A stretch of 64,000 nt of DNA from Gnetum montanum (taxonomy: Eukaryota > Streptophyta > Gnetopsida > Gnetales > Gnetaceae). This document shows positions 42,042 through 52,296 of the stretch, piece after piece (positions within the stretch are counted from its first letter, which is position 1; every line of letters starts with the position of its first letter). The DNA lies in contig MNCI01001846.1 of NCBI GenBank assembly GCA_015680685.1, positions 131,250 to 195,249 on the forward strand. Reading direction: 5' to 3'. The translations under genes were made by a program, and so were the position numbers. Under the pieces are notes generated by a model. That model did not search any database. It saw nothing but the letters and a program-made list of their open reading frames with translations, and was not told where the DNA came from.

Positions 42042-45000
42042 ATGGCATCGAAGATCAAAGGCAAACATGTCAAATTGGTGAATATTGATGAAGTGCAGGA
42101 GAGTTTGCACTGGGTTTCAAGGGCTAAGGTCGAAACGCGGGAGGCTACTCCCCTCACCCAGCAAGTTACCTTTTACCCTCTTGCTTGATTGTTATTTTTG
42201 TCGTTATGGCGTCGCAATTGTATCTATTCTTAGGATGTGTATTATGTTGGGTGTTGAAACCTGGTTGCCTGGGTTAAGCTATTGTAGTTTGTAGTATTGC
42301 CCTTATCACCATTGTCAGAGACAGACCTTGTGTTGCCGCAAGGGTTTGGGTGACCTTGGACAATACTGTGAAAAAAAAATGCATAACTGGGGGTGTCCAA
42401 GTGTTTTTCCCTTATGCAGTATGAATGGGATTTTGTAATCTCACCCATAACGGTCACAGCTTATGTTGATGTAATATGTAGTGTTACGTTTATCACCATT
42501 GTCAAGGATAGACCTTGCACCGTCACAAGGGTTTGGGCAATTTTGGTAACACATTTTTAGCGTAACTTACGATTTTCTATGGGTCGAGATAACAGAAACT
42601 TTAGTGTTGTGTAATGGATGTCTATGCGTCTTTTCTGATTTGTTTTGTTTTCGCGTTGTTAGTATGTCTATATTGGTGTTTCTGATAAGAGTCTGTTTCA
42701 TTGTAAAGGATTACGCTAAAGTCCATCCTGATCGTCTTGGACATCGTGGACGTTTTGTTTTGTTTACATATCCCTATGGCCAATGTTCCTCCTCCTCATG
42801 CTTATGTAAAGGAGGAGGCGGTTTGGTTCCGAAGAGGCACATGGGAGTTCTTGCAGTTTTTGTTATGTAATTACAGCGTAATTATATGGTCGCATCTGCT
42901 ACCTGAGACAGCCGTCGCCATCCTAGAGATGCTACTGGTTGGATCAACACAAAGCATCTTGGCATTTCTGGTGGATGGCTCAATTGAAACCATGTGGGTG
43001 CAAGACCATGAACAGAGCGCCAGGGGTTTGAGGCATTTGTCTTGGATTTGGGATATTCCCAGGTTTAACTGTTATCACACCTACAATACTCTGTTCATAG
43101 CTCACCATCTTACAACCTACTTCCAGAATCTGCCTGGGATTGTGTATTATGCAGGTGGGTAAGTGTTTTTAGAGTGTCATAATATACTAACCATTTGTCT
43201 AAACTTATGTCGAGTGTAAACAGTTGTCTCCTTTCTATGATGTAGGTTTTTTATCAATGATAATGGTCTCTAGGACGATACAGACACGTTGTCTATGGCT
43301 AAAATGGCCATAAAAGAGTTCGCCTCTATTAGCAATGTGTGTGCTGGTGTTATGGGACAACTAGAATTAGAAATCCCACATTACCCTAACCGCTATGTTG
43401 ACTTTTTCACCAAGTGAAAAAGGCTTAAATGGCTAGATAGGGAGTGGACTTTGGGTCGTCCTCTCACTATTGCAGATGTGCAAGCAAAAATCCCACCATT
43501 CCCTTCGCCTTTTAGACGTGGTAAATTACACTATGGTGGTTTATTGTACAAGCTTACAGGATGAAAATAGTGTGTGAAATTGTTTTATTTTGCTATATTT
43601 CCTAAACCCTTATTTTATGTTTACAGTTAGGGAATCACGAGAGATCATGGTTATGGCCTTTGGGCATGAATCAAGCAGTCTTTTGTTTTGTTATGGTGAC
43701 ATGAAAGAAACACAACATCAGCTCAGCCATAGTGTGGCCCTAGCTATTCTAACCAACAACCTCCAGGAAGTTAGACTAATGGAACTATTTTTGTCTATAA
43801 CCCCTGACGTCACTGCGGGCGAAATGCTAACCTTAGTTAACTCCTTTAGCTAAGAAGCTAAGCATCCTTGCATATGCATGTGTAACGTGCATGTGAGTTT
43901 TGATGTTGACGCTCAACTATTCGCTAACTTTTTTGGTGTTCTCTCTGATGGCCTTTCGGTAGAAGAGAAGTCAAAAAGGTGTTAAAAGCACTAGAGGGAG
44001 ATAGAGGAGTGGTTGGGGGTTGAGAAGGAAATGAAACGGATCCCTGCTGATAAAATTGAGCTACAGTTGGCTCATACCATTATCCCCTCTTCTGAGCCCA
44101 CGCCTTCCCCAAGTTGCTTTCCCAAGCGAGAATCCTTACCATAGAATAGGCTCGAATCATGCAGGAGGTTATGGAGGAGGGGATGTAGTATAATTGGGCC
44201 AACTACTTCACTGAAGGTCTACAAGCTGAAATAGTCAAGCTTCGTAAGAAGCTTGAGTCCTGCTTCAACATGCATTTTTCCTTCTTTATAGATTGATTTC
44301 AGCATTTTGTCAAATTCTTGGTAGTCCATAGGAATGGAGTCTTGGTGCAGCAAGATTGTAACCAGATTTTCAAATCATGGATTTCCCAAGTTTTTGGCAC
44401 TACCCAATCGCAAGATCCTCCAGAAGGCATTGGGGATTCACTTTCACTTACGACTAAGAGTTTGGCGGCACCTCGTATGTGGGGCCAGGATAATGTGGGT
44501 GCAAGGCTCCCTTCTTACACCAGTAGTGTGTCAAGGGGGAAACACCTTGTAGTAGAAATAGTGGATTCATCAGTCCCGCGGAAGAAGCCTCGTTTAGCTA
44601 AGGAGTCTGCCAACTCAGGAGGTTTGTAGGGAAAAAAGGTGCAGATCAAGTTTTAGAGGAATAATCCTCCAACAGGTAAGTAGAGAAATGCATAAATAGT
44701 TATGCTGTGTATAGATGCCATTGTGTCATGTAGCGTTTATTGAGAAAAAGTGAAGTCTTGTGCTGACTGACCATGTTATGCGACAGAAAAAGAGAAGGTT
44801 GTGGAGCGGTTGACCCCTGAAACATGGGCTATAATTTTACAGCTTGAAGGAGGGGCCCTAGTCTTGGAAGAAGAGGCCCTGGTTGATAAAGCAAGTAGCG
44901 CACAAGTTCTTATGCGTGAAGAGGAAATAGCAGTAGAGAATTCTGAAGTCCATTTGGTCAAAATGGAAACAGGTAAGAAATTTGTCACTTCGTGAGTTTG

Positions 45001-45075
45001 ACTTTTGTCAAATGGTGTGATAACTTAGTTTATTTTATGTCTAATTTACTTTGTGTAGTAGGTAATCAAGGTGTG
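42042..45075 (+). pseudogene. Antisense FCP1-like gene carried by element F (3' end cut off)
   Basis: This gene lies opposite to F's pol. Exon 1 starts at ATG 42,042 (MASKIKGKHVKLVN...TPLTQQ). Exon 2 (42,709-43,158) reads LIVLDIVDVLF, VWFRRGTWEFLQFLL, VIIWSHLLPE, and RHLSWIWDIPRFN followed by YNTLFI. This order resembles the FCP1/NLI-interacting-factor phosphatase fold (Asp strand, FL.F, hydrophobic-WSS, W....FN..NTLLI). An 87-bp GT-AG intron (43,159-43,245) leads to exon 3 (INDNGL, MAIKEFASISNVCAGV). Later exons include LTLVNSFS and FDVDAQLFANFFGV. A basic PRKKPRLAKES lies near 44,575-44,610, and an exon at 44,787-44,972 sits between clear GT-AG introns. Stops interrupt it. A matching gene in G shows that it belongs to the element. 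The phosphatase assignment is inference from motif order. Confidence 0.68.
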
Positions 45076-46816
45076 TGAAACACCCTAAAAAATGCAGGGT
45101 CATCCTTGCTTCACTAGGCTCTTGCAGTCTGCACAACACTATGGCAGTTCATCAAAAGGAGAACGTTCTGAGTCCAAGTCAGCCAGTTCAGAAAATTTTC
45201 TTCTTTGAGCATGGATAGGTTCTGTACCATCCTGCTCGCCCACCAAAGTGGCCTAAATAGCCGACAACTTGCTTAGAAATAATGCGTGAAATTGGCAGTA
45301 GCATTCTGGATGCAAAAGAAATAGTTCGACAAGTTTTCTAAGTCACGAAGCCTGCTACGTTACACTATGCTATGTAGCATAGCAAGCTTCAGAAGACTAG
45401 TGGAACGAAGTGCTATGCTATGCGACGTCACACAACATAGCATGTTAATGACTTTACTACCCACTTCCCTTGCCCAATTTCGAGTTCTGTAGTAATGTCC
45501 GTTTCCATCAAGAAGCAGCAGACCATGTCTGCTGCTATGCTACACTAAGCTACATGGTGCAACAAGGAGTAGCAATCCTCCAGAAGAGGCAGAAGATAGT
45601 TTGGAAGGTGGAGTCAACAAGGTTCGCAAAACTTGCATCGTGGGAGAATGGTTTGCAAATTAGCAAAGCTTTTGCAACTAAGGCAAGTTGTTGTGCTACA
45701 CTATGCTACGTAGCATAGCATAGCATAGCAAGCATGAGACATATAGCAGATCATGCGACAAAGTGCTACGCTATGCCAAGTAGGCTACATCACAAAGCAC
45801 AACAAGGCATATAGGTGGTTGTGCGACATCAATGCACTCAACCTAATCAGACCATTGGCACACGTCTCCAGATGCTGATGGCATGATTACGGCATGGTAG
45901 GATTGCAATTATTGCATGGTAGGTTTGCATCGTAGTGGTCTTGTAGCCCAACAGTCATAGATGATTCAAGTGGTGCTAGTAAGACAACGCAAGCCTGTGG
46001 CACCTAGTATTTAAACCATCCCTTTTCGCTTACCTTTAGCCCTATAAATATACTGGCAAATAGCATGTGACAAGTTGGCAATTTTAAGAAGCACCCGCAA
46101 TTTGAAAAGAAGATCCATAATTCTTTAAAGTTGGAAACTTCAAAAGAGTTCACATTCTTCTTGAAGAAAATAGCTTCCAAGTGGTGGGAACTTTGAAATT
46201 CTAAAATAAATATTTCCCCTCTCTCTAGCATTGTAATATCAAAGTCATCTGTTTAATACTGTAAACAATGACTCTCTTTTGGCTGGCGTAGGTCCCTGTC
46301 TCCATTTTACCACTTTGGTGGAACCTCTCATTATTTATACACAAGTCTGCATCCAAGCACATAGCTCCTTTTCCTCGACATGCCTTGGTTACCCTCAGAA
46401 TTTCTGCACTCCGTCACGCTGTGTAGTCGATTGTATCCACCTTGACCGAATGAATTTGTAGCTTTGGAGTGGTGCATGTTTCTAACCATACTTTACTTTA
46501 TCTCTCATTTATTGTCTTATTTCTTTTGCATTATTTTCTGTCTTATTTACCTTTAAGCATTATTTTGTATTATTGTTGCATTTTTTACAATTTCTCCCCT
46601 GCTTCATTTGTCCTTAAGCATTATCTTGTATTTTGCATTATTTACATTGAAAAAGGCTATATCGACGTCAATGTAAGTCCCTGTCTGATCAACCAGACCA
46701 TTCAGGGCACCTCGTATTTGCACGCACCTAGCACAGCCCTCTCGCAGATACAGGGTTGGAACTATCATGTCCGCTGACCCCCAATGTTCTTCCAGCCATC
46801 GACATTTTTGGTAGCA
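45076..46816 (+). repeat. Element G 5' LTR
   Basis: The LTR is 1,741 bp. Paired sequence starts at 62,297. It contains GCTATG/TAGCATAG hairpins: 8-bp arms at 45,365-45,382 and a perfect 18-bp palindrome CTATGCTACGTAGCATAG at 45,701-45,718. The TATA box is at 46,043-46,050 (cctataaata), and a T-rich tail covers 46,490-46,640. The TAAGTCCCTGTCTGATC...CAGGGCACCTCG block lies near the end. The end (GGTAGCA) is set by alignment to F's LTR end. Confidence 0.82.
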
Positions 46817-46825
46817 ATAGTTTTC

Positions 46826-46843
46826 TGGCGCTAGAAGGAGGGC
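46826..46843 (+). other. Candidate primer binding site of element G
   Basis: TGGCGCTAGAAGGAGGGC lies 9 bp after the inferred LTR end and starts with TGG, as needed to pair with a tRNA CCA end. I cannot name the tRNA. Confidence 0.4.
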
Positions 46844-46859
46844 CTTTTGGTGCCTTTAC

Positions 46860-48010
46860 CACATGTCACGGTAGTTCTGTGAGCCTTCTACACCCTGGTA
46901 CACATGAGTGTGAATGCGACACCCTCTTGCAGTTGTTTGCACTTTATGTAGTGTAAATCGGTCACCCCAACAGTTCCTCCGGAACCCTACAGAACACAAG
47001 GCCTCGATTGCCAATTAACTAGCTCATTCTACAGTTGTCTTGCATGCATTCTGCATCCCATCTCATGTGGTATAAACTAGTTGCCTCGACGGTTCCTCTG
47101 GGATCCTACGAGACATAAAGCTTGCCTAATTGCTAGTTAGCTTACCCATCCTACAATTGTCTTGTCTGTGTTCTGTACCCCATCCCACTTGGTACAGACC
47201 GGTCACCTCGATGGTCTCTCTGGGATCCTAAGAGACATAAAACCTACTTGGTTGCTAGTTAAATTTGCTTGTCTTACGGTAGTCTCATACGCCTTCCACA
47301 CCCCAGCTTGCGTTAGCATAGACTTGACATCCATCTGTGGTTGTTTACACATCGTACGGTGTAGATCGGTTACCTCGACGATTCCTCTGGAACCCTACAA
47401 GACAATAAGCCTCCCGATGATGATTTAACTTGCCTTTCATTTTTACAGTAGTCTTGCATGTGCTCTACACCCTAGCCAGCATAGGTGTAAACATGACACC
47501 CTTTCAGGTTGTTTACGCCTTGTGTGGTGTAGTTCGGTTGCCTCGATGATCCCTCTAGGATCCTACGAGACATAAAGCCTTCCTGATTGCTAGTTAGCTT
47601 GCCCATCCTCCGGTTGTCTTGTCTACATTTTGTAGCTCATCCCGTGTGGTACAAACCGGTCACCTCAATGGTCCCTTCGAGATCCTACGAGACATAAAAC
47701 CTACTTGCTCACTAGTTAATTTGCTCATCTTACAGTAGTCTCGTACACCTTCCACACCCTGGCTTGCATTAGCTTAGACTTGACACCCATCTGTGGTTAT
47801 TTACATGTCGTACGATGTAGATCGGTCACCTCGACGGTTCCTCCAAAACCCTATGAGACAATAAGCCTCCCGACAGCAATTTAACTTGCCTTTCCTTTCT
47901 ACAGTAGTCTTGCATGCGCTCTACACCCTAGCCAGCACAAGTGTAAATGTGACACCCTTTGAGGTTATTTACGCCTTGTGTGGTGTAGGTTAGTCACCTC
48001 AATGATCCCT
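46860..48010 (+). repeat. Higher-order tandem repeat in the leader of element G
   Basis: An anchor word (CACCTCGA/TGCCTCGA) occurs at 46,963, 47,082, 47,204, 47,371, 47,539, 47,661, 47,827 and 47,995. Spacings are 119, 122, 167, 168, 122, 166 and 168, giving a higher-order period of about 456 bp (122+167+168) repeated twice. Each monomer contains TCCTACGAGACATAAAGCCT and a CTTGTCTACATTCTG-like segment. It fills the stretch between LTR and gag. Confidence 0.92.
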
Positions 48011-48112
48011 CTAGAATCTGGCAAGATGTAAAGCCACCTTTTATCACTTTTTTCAATCCTTCTGTTCTTTCACACTTTTTTGCATTTTTTTTGCATAATC
48101 ACTTGCTTAGCA

Positions 48113-50340
48113 ATGGCTTCCGCCACCACCGTTGTTAACACCTTTAACGTGGAGGTACCCTTTGCAATCCAAGGCACTACCGATGCCAAACAATGACTGA
48201 ATCCAACATAGGAAGCACGTCGATCTCTCAGAATCCAAAATTGAGGACCTGAGGGACTGGCCCAGCAACATGAGCATTACAGTTTCCTTTGTGCAAAGGT
48301 GCAGGCTAATCTGTCCTTGGATTTACATGAACTCAAAGAAAAACATAGCTTCAAGTTCGCTTACTGCAACGGGGAGGAATTCGTTCCAACCCCCAGCATT
48401 TCTTTGCCTTTAACACAAGCATACCAAAGGCTTCTAGATCAACTATTCTAGTTGACTAGGCTTAGGGAGCAATAAGACATAGCGTCCAACCAGGATGATG
48501 CCTTTCAAAATAAATAGGAGGAACTCGATTCCCAATCTGATGAGGGAGGTCAGGCCAACCCCGTTCCTGTCCCACCTACCTAGTCCTTCTGGGCTAACCC
48601 GCTGTCTATCACCATCCCTTTTGTCATCACACCTATGCTTTAGCAGCCTACAACTGCAACTACAATGGTTAGCCATGCTACATTCCCGGTGCGTCATCAC
48701 CCCTATTCCCCAATTGTGCTCGCAACAACTATGCCATCGCAAGATGTTCATCAGCATGCTCCCATAGTGCGCAACACACCTATCATAGCTAACCTACCGC
48801 ATATCCATACTGTACATACTTTGCAACTGCACATAACTCCTATGCCGATTCCTACATATGCATCTGTTCCACCCATTGTGGTGGGCTTGGATCCATCCAC
48901 GTGGTGGACCCTGTTCGCTTCTTCATCTATTCTACAATTGTCGCAGATGTCTCACTACATTCGCCCTCAGGCCTACCCAACCTTGCAAACCATACATCCT
49001 GGCACGGGGCCATGGTTTGTCCTGCCGATAACCCAAATGGCCTATCCAGTGACTCAACCCGTTATTACCGCTCTGACAATACCACCCACCAGGTGGTGGA
49101 CAACATAAACAACACCTTTAGCAGGGGCGGCCCCAATGGCACCGTCGATGGGTCAAATCGCCACCACCACCATGCCATATATGGGAGTTGCCTCTGCAGT
49201 TCCTCAGCTATCTACAACATCACTAAGTATAAACCAAGCGTTTCAGCTCATCTAGACCCTAACTGAGGAAGTAAAACACCTCAAAGCTATTGGGTCCGAT
49301 ACGGTACAAGTTATGGACTTTTATCAGGATGACCCTGTCAACCTTGCAATCCTTGCTTTGATATTACCACCTGGGATGTTCCTCCCACACTTCACAAAGT
49401 ACGATGGGGAAGGGGATCCTAATACACATCTTGTCACTTTTCGGTCAGAGTATTTTCTATTGCAACAGTGGTTGCATATGATCATTCGCATCTTTGCCAT
49501 GTGCGAATTGTCACGTTCATCCATTTCGACTTTGGAAGAACTCTTGACCCAGTTTGTGATATGCTTCAAGTATAACTTGAAGCCAGAAACCACGCTAGAT
49601 TAGCTGATGGACATGAAAAAAGATCCACTAGAACTAGTCCAAAAATTTATTCAACGTTGGAGCACAACCCTTAACAAAATCTGTGAGCCCATCATAGAGG
49701 CTCACTTGTTAGCCATCTTTAAGGGTGTGATGAATAACTTCATCAAGTCCAAACTGTATTACCTAGCTCCACGCTCTCTTAGCCAAGCTTTCGCTCCAAT
49801 GAAAAGCATACAAGACGTAGCCAAAGCAAGCAAAGACCCGGCCTACATCACTTACAAGAATATCTTTGGAAAAAACGACAAGGGTAAGGTCCCAACAACC
49901 ATGGTGGCTATTATGGCAGCTGAGGCTAAGCCCAATCCTAGCAACAGCGGAAGGAAGAATAACAAGAAACCATCCATACTTATGGCTGACTCTGTGCCCA
50001 AACTGGGCCAAGCATCACAACCTGCCACACCTATGCTCGAGACATCTGCATACACTAAACCCAACTTCAAGCGCAAAGATCGTTCGAAATACACCCCACT
50101 ACCTCTCAAACCTTTAGAACTCTTGAACCAACTATTGGTAGCGGGATACATTCAACACAAGTAGATGTCGGAAGAAACAAACATGACACATCGATGCTAC
50201 TGTGAGCTCCTTAGAAATCCCTCTTTGGGCATCCCCAATGAGCCTCTGGTTCCTATGGATTTTAGGCTAGATAGGTTTTGTGACTACCACCAACTATGTG
50301 GTCACACCACAGATTATTGTTTATCGTTGTAGGATGACAT
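48113..50340 (+). pseudogene. Element G gag (degenerate)
   Basis: The start is set at ATG 48,113 (MASATTVVNTFN), the first ATG after the repeat leader; a stop follows shortly. A long Pro/Thr/His-rich segment (48,500-49,260) precedes the retrotransposon Gag core: LPHFTKYDGEGDPNTHLVTF (near 49,385), STLEELLTQFVICFKYNLKP (near 49,530) and then PLELVQKFIQRWSTTLNK (49,630-49,680). The Trp-containing and RW motifs fit Tat-type Gag. A knuckle-like CDYHQLCGHTTDYC lies at 50,279-50,320. Open stretches are 49,313-49,603 and 49,607-50,164. It would make the capsid protein. Confidence 0.85.
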
Positions 50341-51885
50341 CCAAAGATTAATCGATTTGGCAAAGCTGGTGCTAGATGAAAGTAACCCAATACACCCTGA
50401 AAACCAATCTATGTATGTCTACATAGATCCCCTTAACGCCAATAATGCCGATTACGTAATCAATGCCATCGGTATTGACAATGATCCCACGCCATCCTTC
50501 CAGCCATTAGTGATTCGTGTGCCTCAACGTAATGCACCAATACCATGAATGGTTGGTCCAAGTTCGTAGCTTCTCTTCATCCTGAAAGTCCCACCACAAG
50601 CATCTACCTCTACATCGCCTATTGACAAGGCCACGCGACCCCATCAGTTAACACCTCTAGCTCCATTCATCATCAGGGGGCCAACGTCTTCGACAACCCC
50701 CATCCCGTGCAATAACATTAAACCTCCTTACCCCACAAGGTGAGAAGCCTACTTGGTAGGTGAGGCATTGAAGGGGAATACTATCAAAAGTATCCCCAAG
50801 CCTATGTCTTCATCCTTGTATTTACACCTTCGTCACCAAAGATGAAGGTCGACAAGATTACACAGCCTACGTTACCTTGCCGACAAAGATATGAGCCTAG
50901 GTCCATGGTCATCTCTCCTCAAGAGATTCATCTTCTAGGATGAATCGAAGAGGAGGAAAGTGTCAAACGGGTGGATGACCAAGACTTCTTGGGCACCCTC
51001 ACCTAGGTCGGGTAAGCCCTAAAGCAGAAAAATGCTACGTTAAGCTTGTACGACCTAGTCATGACATTTGTACCTCACTGCAAGGCTCTAGTCTACATGT
51101 TAACAGTGATTCTGGTCGATAAAAACATGCCAATAGAAGAGAAATAGATCCACTCATTCATACTCCCCTCTATACCCATAGAGTCCGCAATACCTCAATT
51201 AACTTTCATCAATGACGCCATTAAGGAAGATCCCAAAGAAGGTCAAGTGACTATGGTGCCTCTCTTCATCATAATTCGGGTCGACTAACACTAGATTCGA
51301 AGGGTACACGTCAATGATGGGGCTACCACAAATTTCATTTCCTTTCCTATTATAGATAAGTTGGGATTGGTCGACCAAATTAAACCAATGGTGACATCGT
51401 GTCTGTGGTCCTTCAATGGGGCATGTGTCCTAGTGAAGGGCATAGTTCATGTAAACTTCGTAGCAGGGGACCAGTTCCCCATAGATGCAACATTCATCAT
51501 GGTCGAAGAAATGCTTGGGTTTAACCTGATCTTGGGAAGATTGTGATTAGCACAACTAAGAGTTGTCTCCTCGCCTATACACAAGGAAATCCACTTACCA
51601 TATGCAGGTAGGTAGGTGATAATCCATGGCGATGGGGTGGTAATGCAAGCAATCAGCAACGTAGGCATCGAACAGGGTTCAGAAGTTACAACCTTTAAAG
51701 ATGAAGTGCCTATTCATGCATGCAGTAATCATGTAACAAAGCGATTGGTCCAACGAGTCGACCCTCAAATCGAAAATGCATGGGTTGAGTTCCCCTTCCA
51801 AGAAAAGGATAGTGATATGAGTAGGGGCCTAGGCAAAACGCCTCGACCTTACATGCCGATCAACCCACGAAAGGTTAAGAGGTAG
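50341..51885 (+). pseudogene. Element G protease region (degenerate)
   Basis: After a linker, the retropepsin core appears as VHVNDGATTNFIS (near 51,305, DGA motif) and LGFNLILGRL (near 51,515), the NaILGR box of plant gypsy proteases. The tail SRGLGKTPRPY (near 51,825) ends at a stop at 51,885. The stretch 50,341-51,180 has fragments in several frames without a motif I know. In most Ty3/gypsy elements RT would follow; here an antisense gene intervenes. Open pieces are 51,361-51,546 and 51,616-51,885. Confidence 0.75.
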
Positions 51886-51989
51886 CTACACATAGCATAG
51901 CAGCCTCAGGACCTTCTGCCCAGTTGCTATCCTTACAAATTTGTTGTTTCCTTGCCTTGTCAATATGCCACTCTCCCGGAATGCTACGC

Positions 51990-52115
51990 CAATGGCCCGA
52001 AGTGGCCTAAAACTAGCATTGTCGCATTTTTCTTTAACTTATTATGTAATGGCCCGAAATGGCCCAAAACTAGCAACGGCCTGAAATGGCCTAAAACTAG
52101 TAATGAGAGCATGAA
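51990..52115. repeat. TGGCCTAAAACTAGCA short repeats after protease
   Basis: There are three to four copies of ATGGCCCGAAATGGCCTAAAACTAGCA-like units between the protease stop and the antisense gene. Related words recur at 56,940-57,420 and 60,990-61,280. Confidence 0.8.
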
Positions 52116-52296
52116 AAATTTACATAGTACACAAGTTAATACAAAATCGGTTTCCTTTCTGAAGTTTCTCATTTCATTCAAAATTTTTGCCCATTGGAAG
52201 TGTTTGTAAAATTTTCAAAAGAAAAAAAAGGGTCCCATGCTATCATGGGTTATCTCCATTCACATCACCTTTGTTGTTTGCCCCTGCTTCATCTAC

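Larger units (their letters stand above)
33565..45075 (-). mobile_element. Element F: Tat/Ogre-type retrotransposon, interrupted by element G
   Basis: On the minus strand its 3' LTR is 33,565-36,408. Then, moving upstream in the element, come PPT, a 1.6-kb 3' region, integrase, archaeal-type RNase H, RNase H, RT, a repeat-rich spacer and an antisense gene that is cut at 45,075 by element G. Gag, protease and 5' LTR are not in the window and are predicted to the right of G. The Tat assignment rests on the second RNase H (FDGAS, NNVAEYEGL, GDS motifs) between RNase H and integrase, and on RT similarity with G. It is inserted into gag of E after AACAA (33,560-33,564). Confidence 0.87.

Noticed and set aside
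42042-45075. A host phosphatase gene between two retrotransposons
   Set aside because: At first it looked like a host gene with introns and an FCP1-like domain. The same gene sits in element G in the same place relative to RT, so it belongs to the retrotransposon family.
46004-46231. Minus-strand frame also found at 63,217-63,453
   Set aside because: Its conservation is explained by both copies lying in the paired LTRs of element G. There is no motif, and it overlaps the TATA region.
46469-46777. Hydrophobic frame resembling a membrane protein (also 63,679-63,897)
   Set aside because: It is a T-rich LTR stretch. Leu/Phe/Ile codons come from base composition, and the copy is again just the paired LTR.
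46469-48112. 5' LTR of element G extending to gag
   Set aside because: Alignment to element F's LTR end and the near-end of the 3' copy place the end near 46,816. The following repeats are leader sequence.
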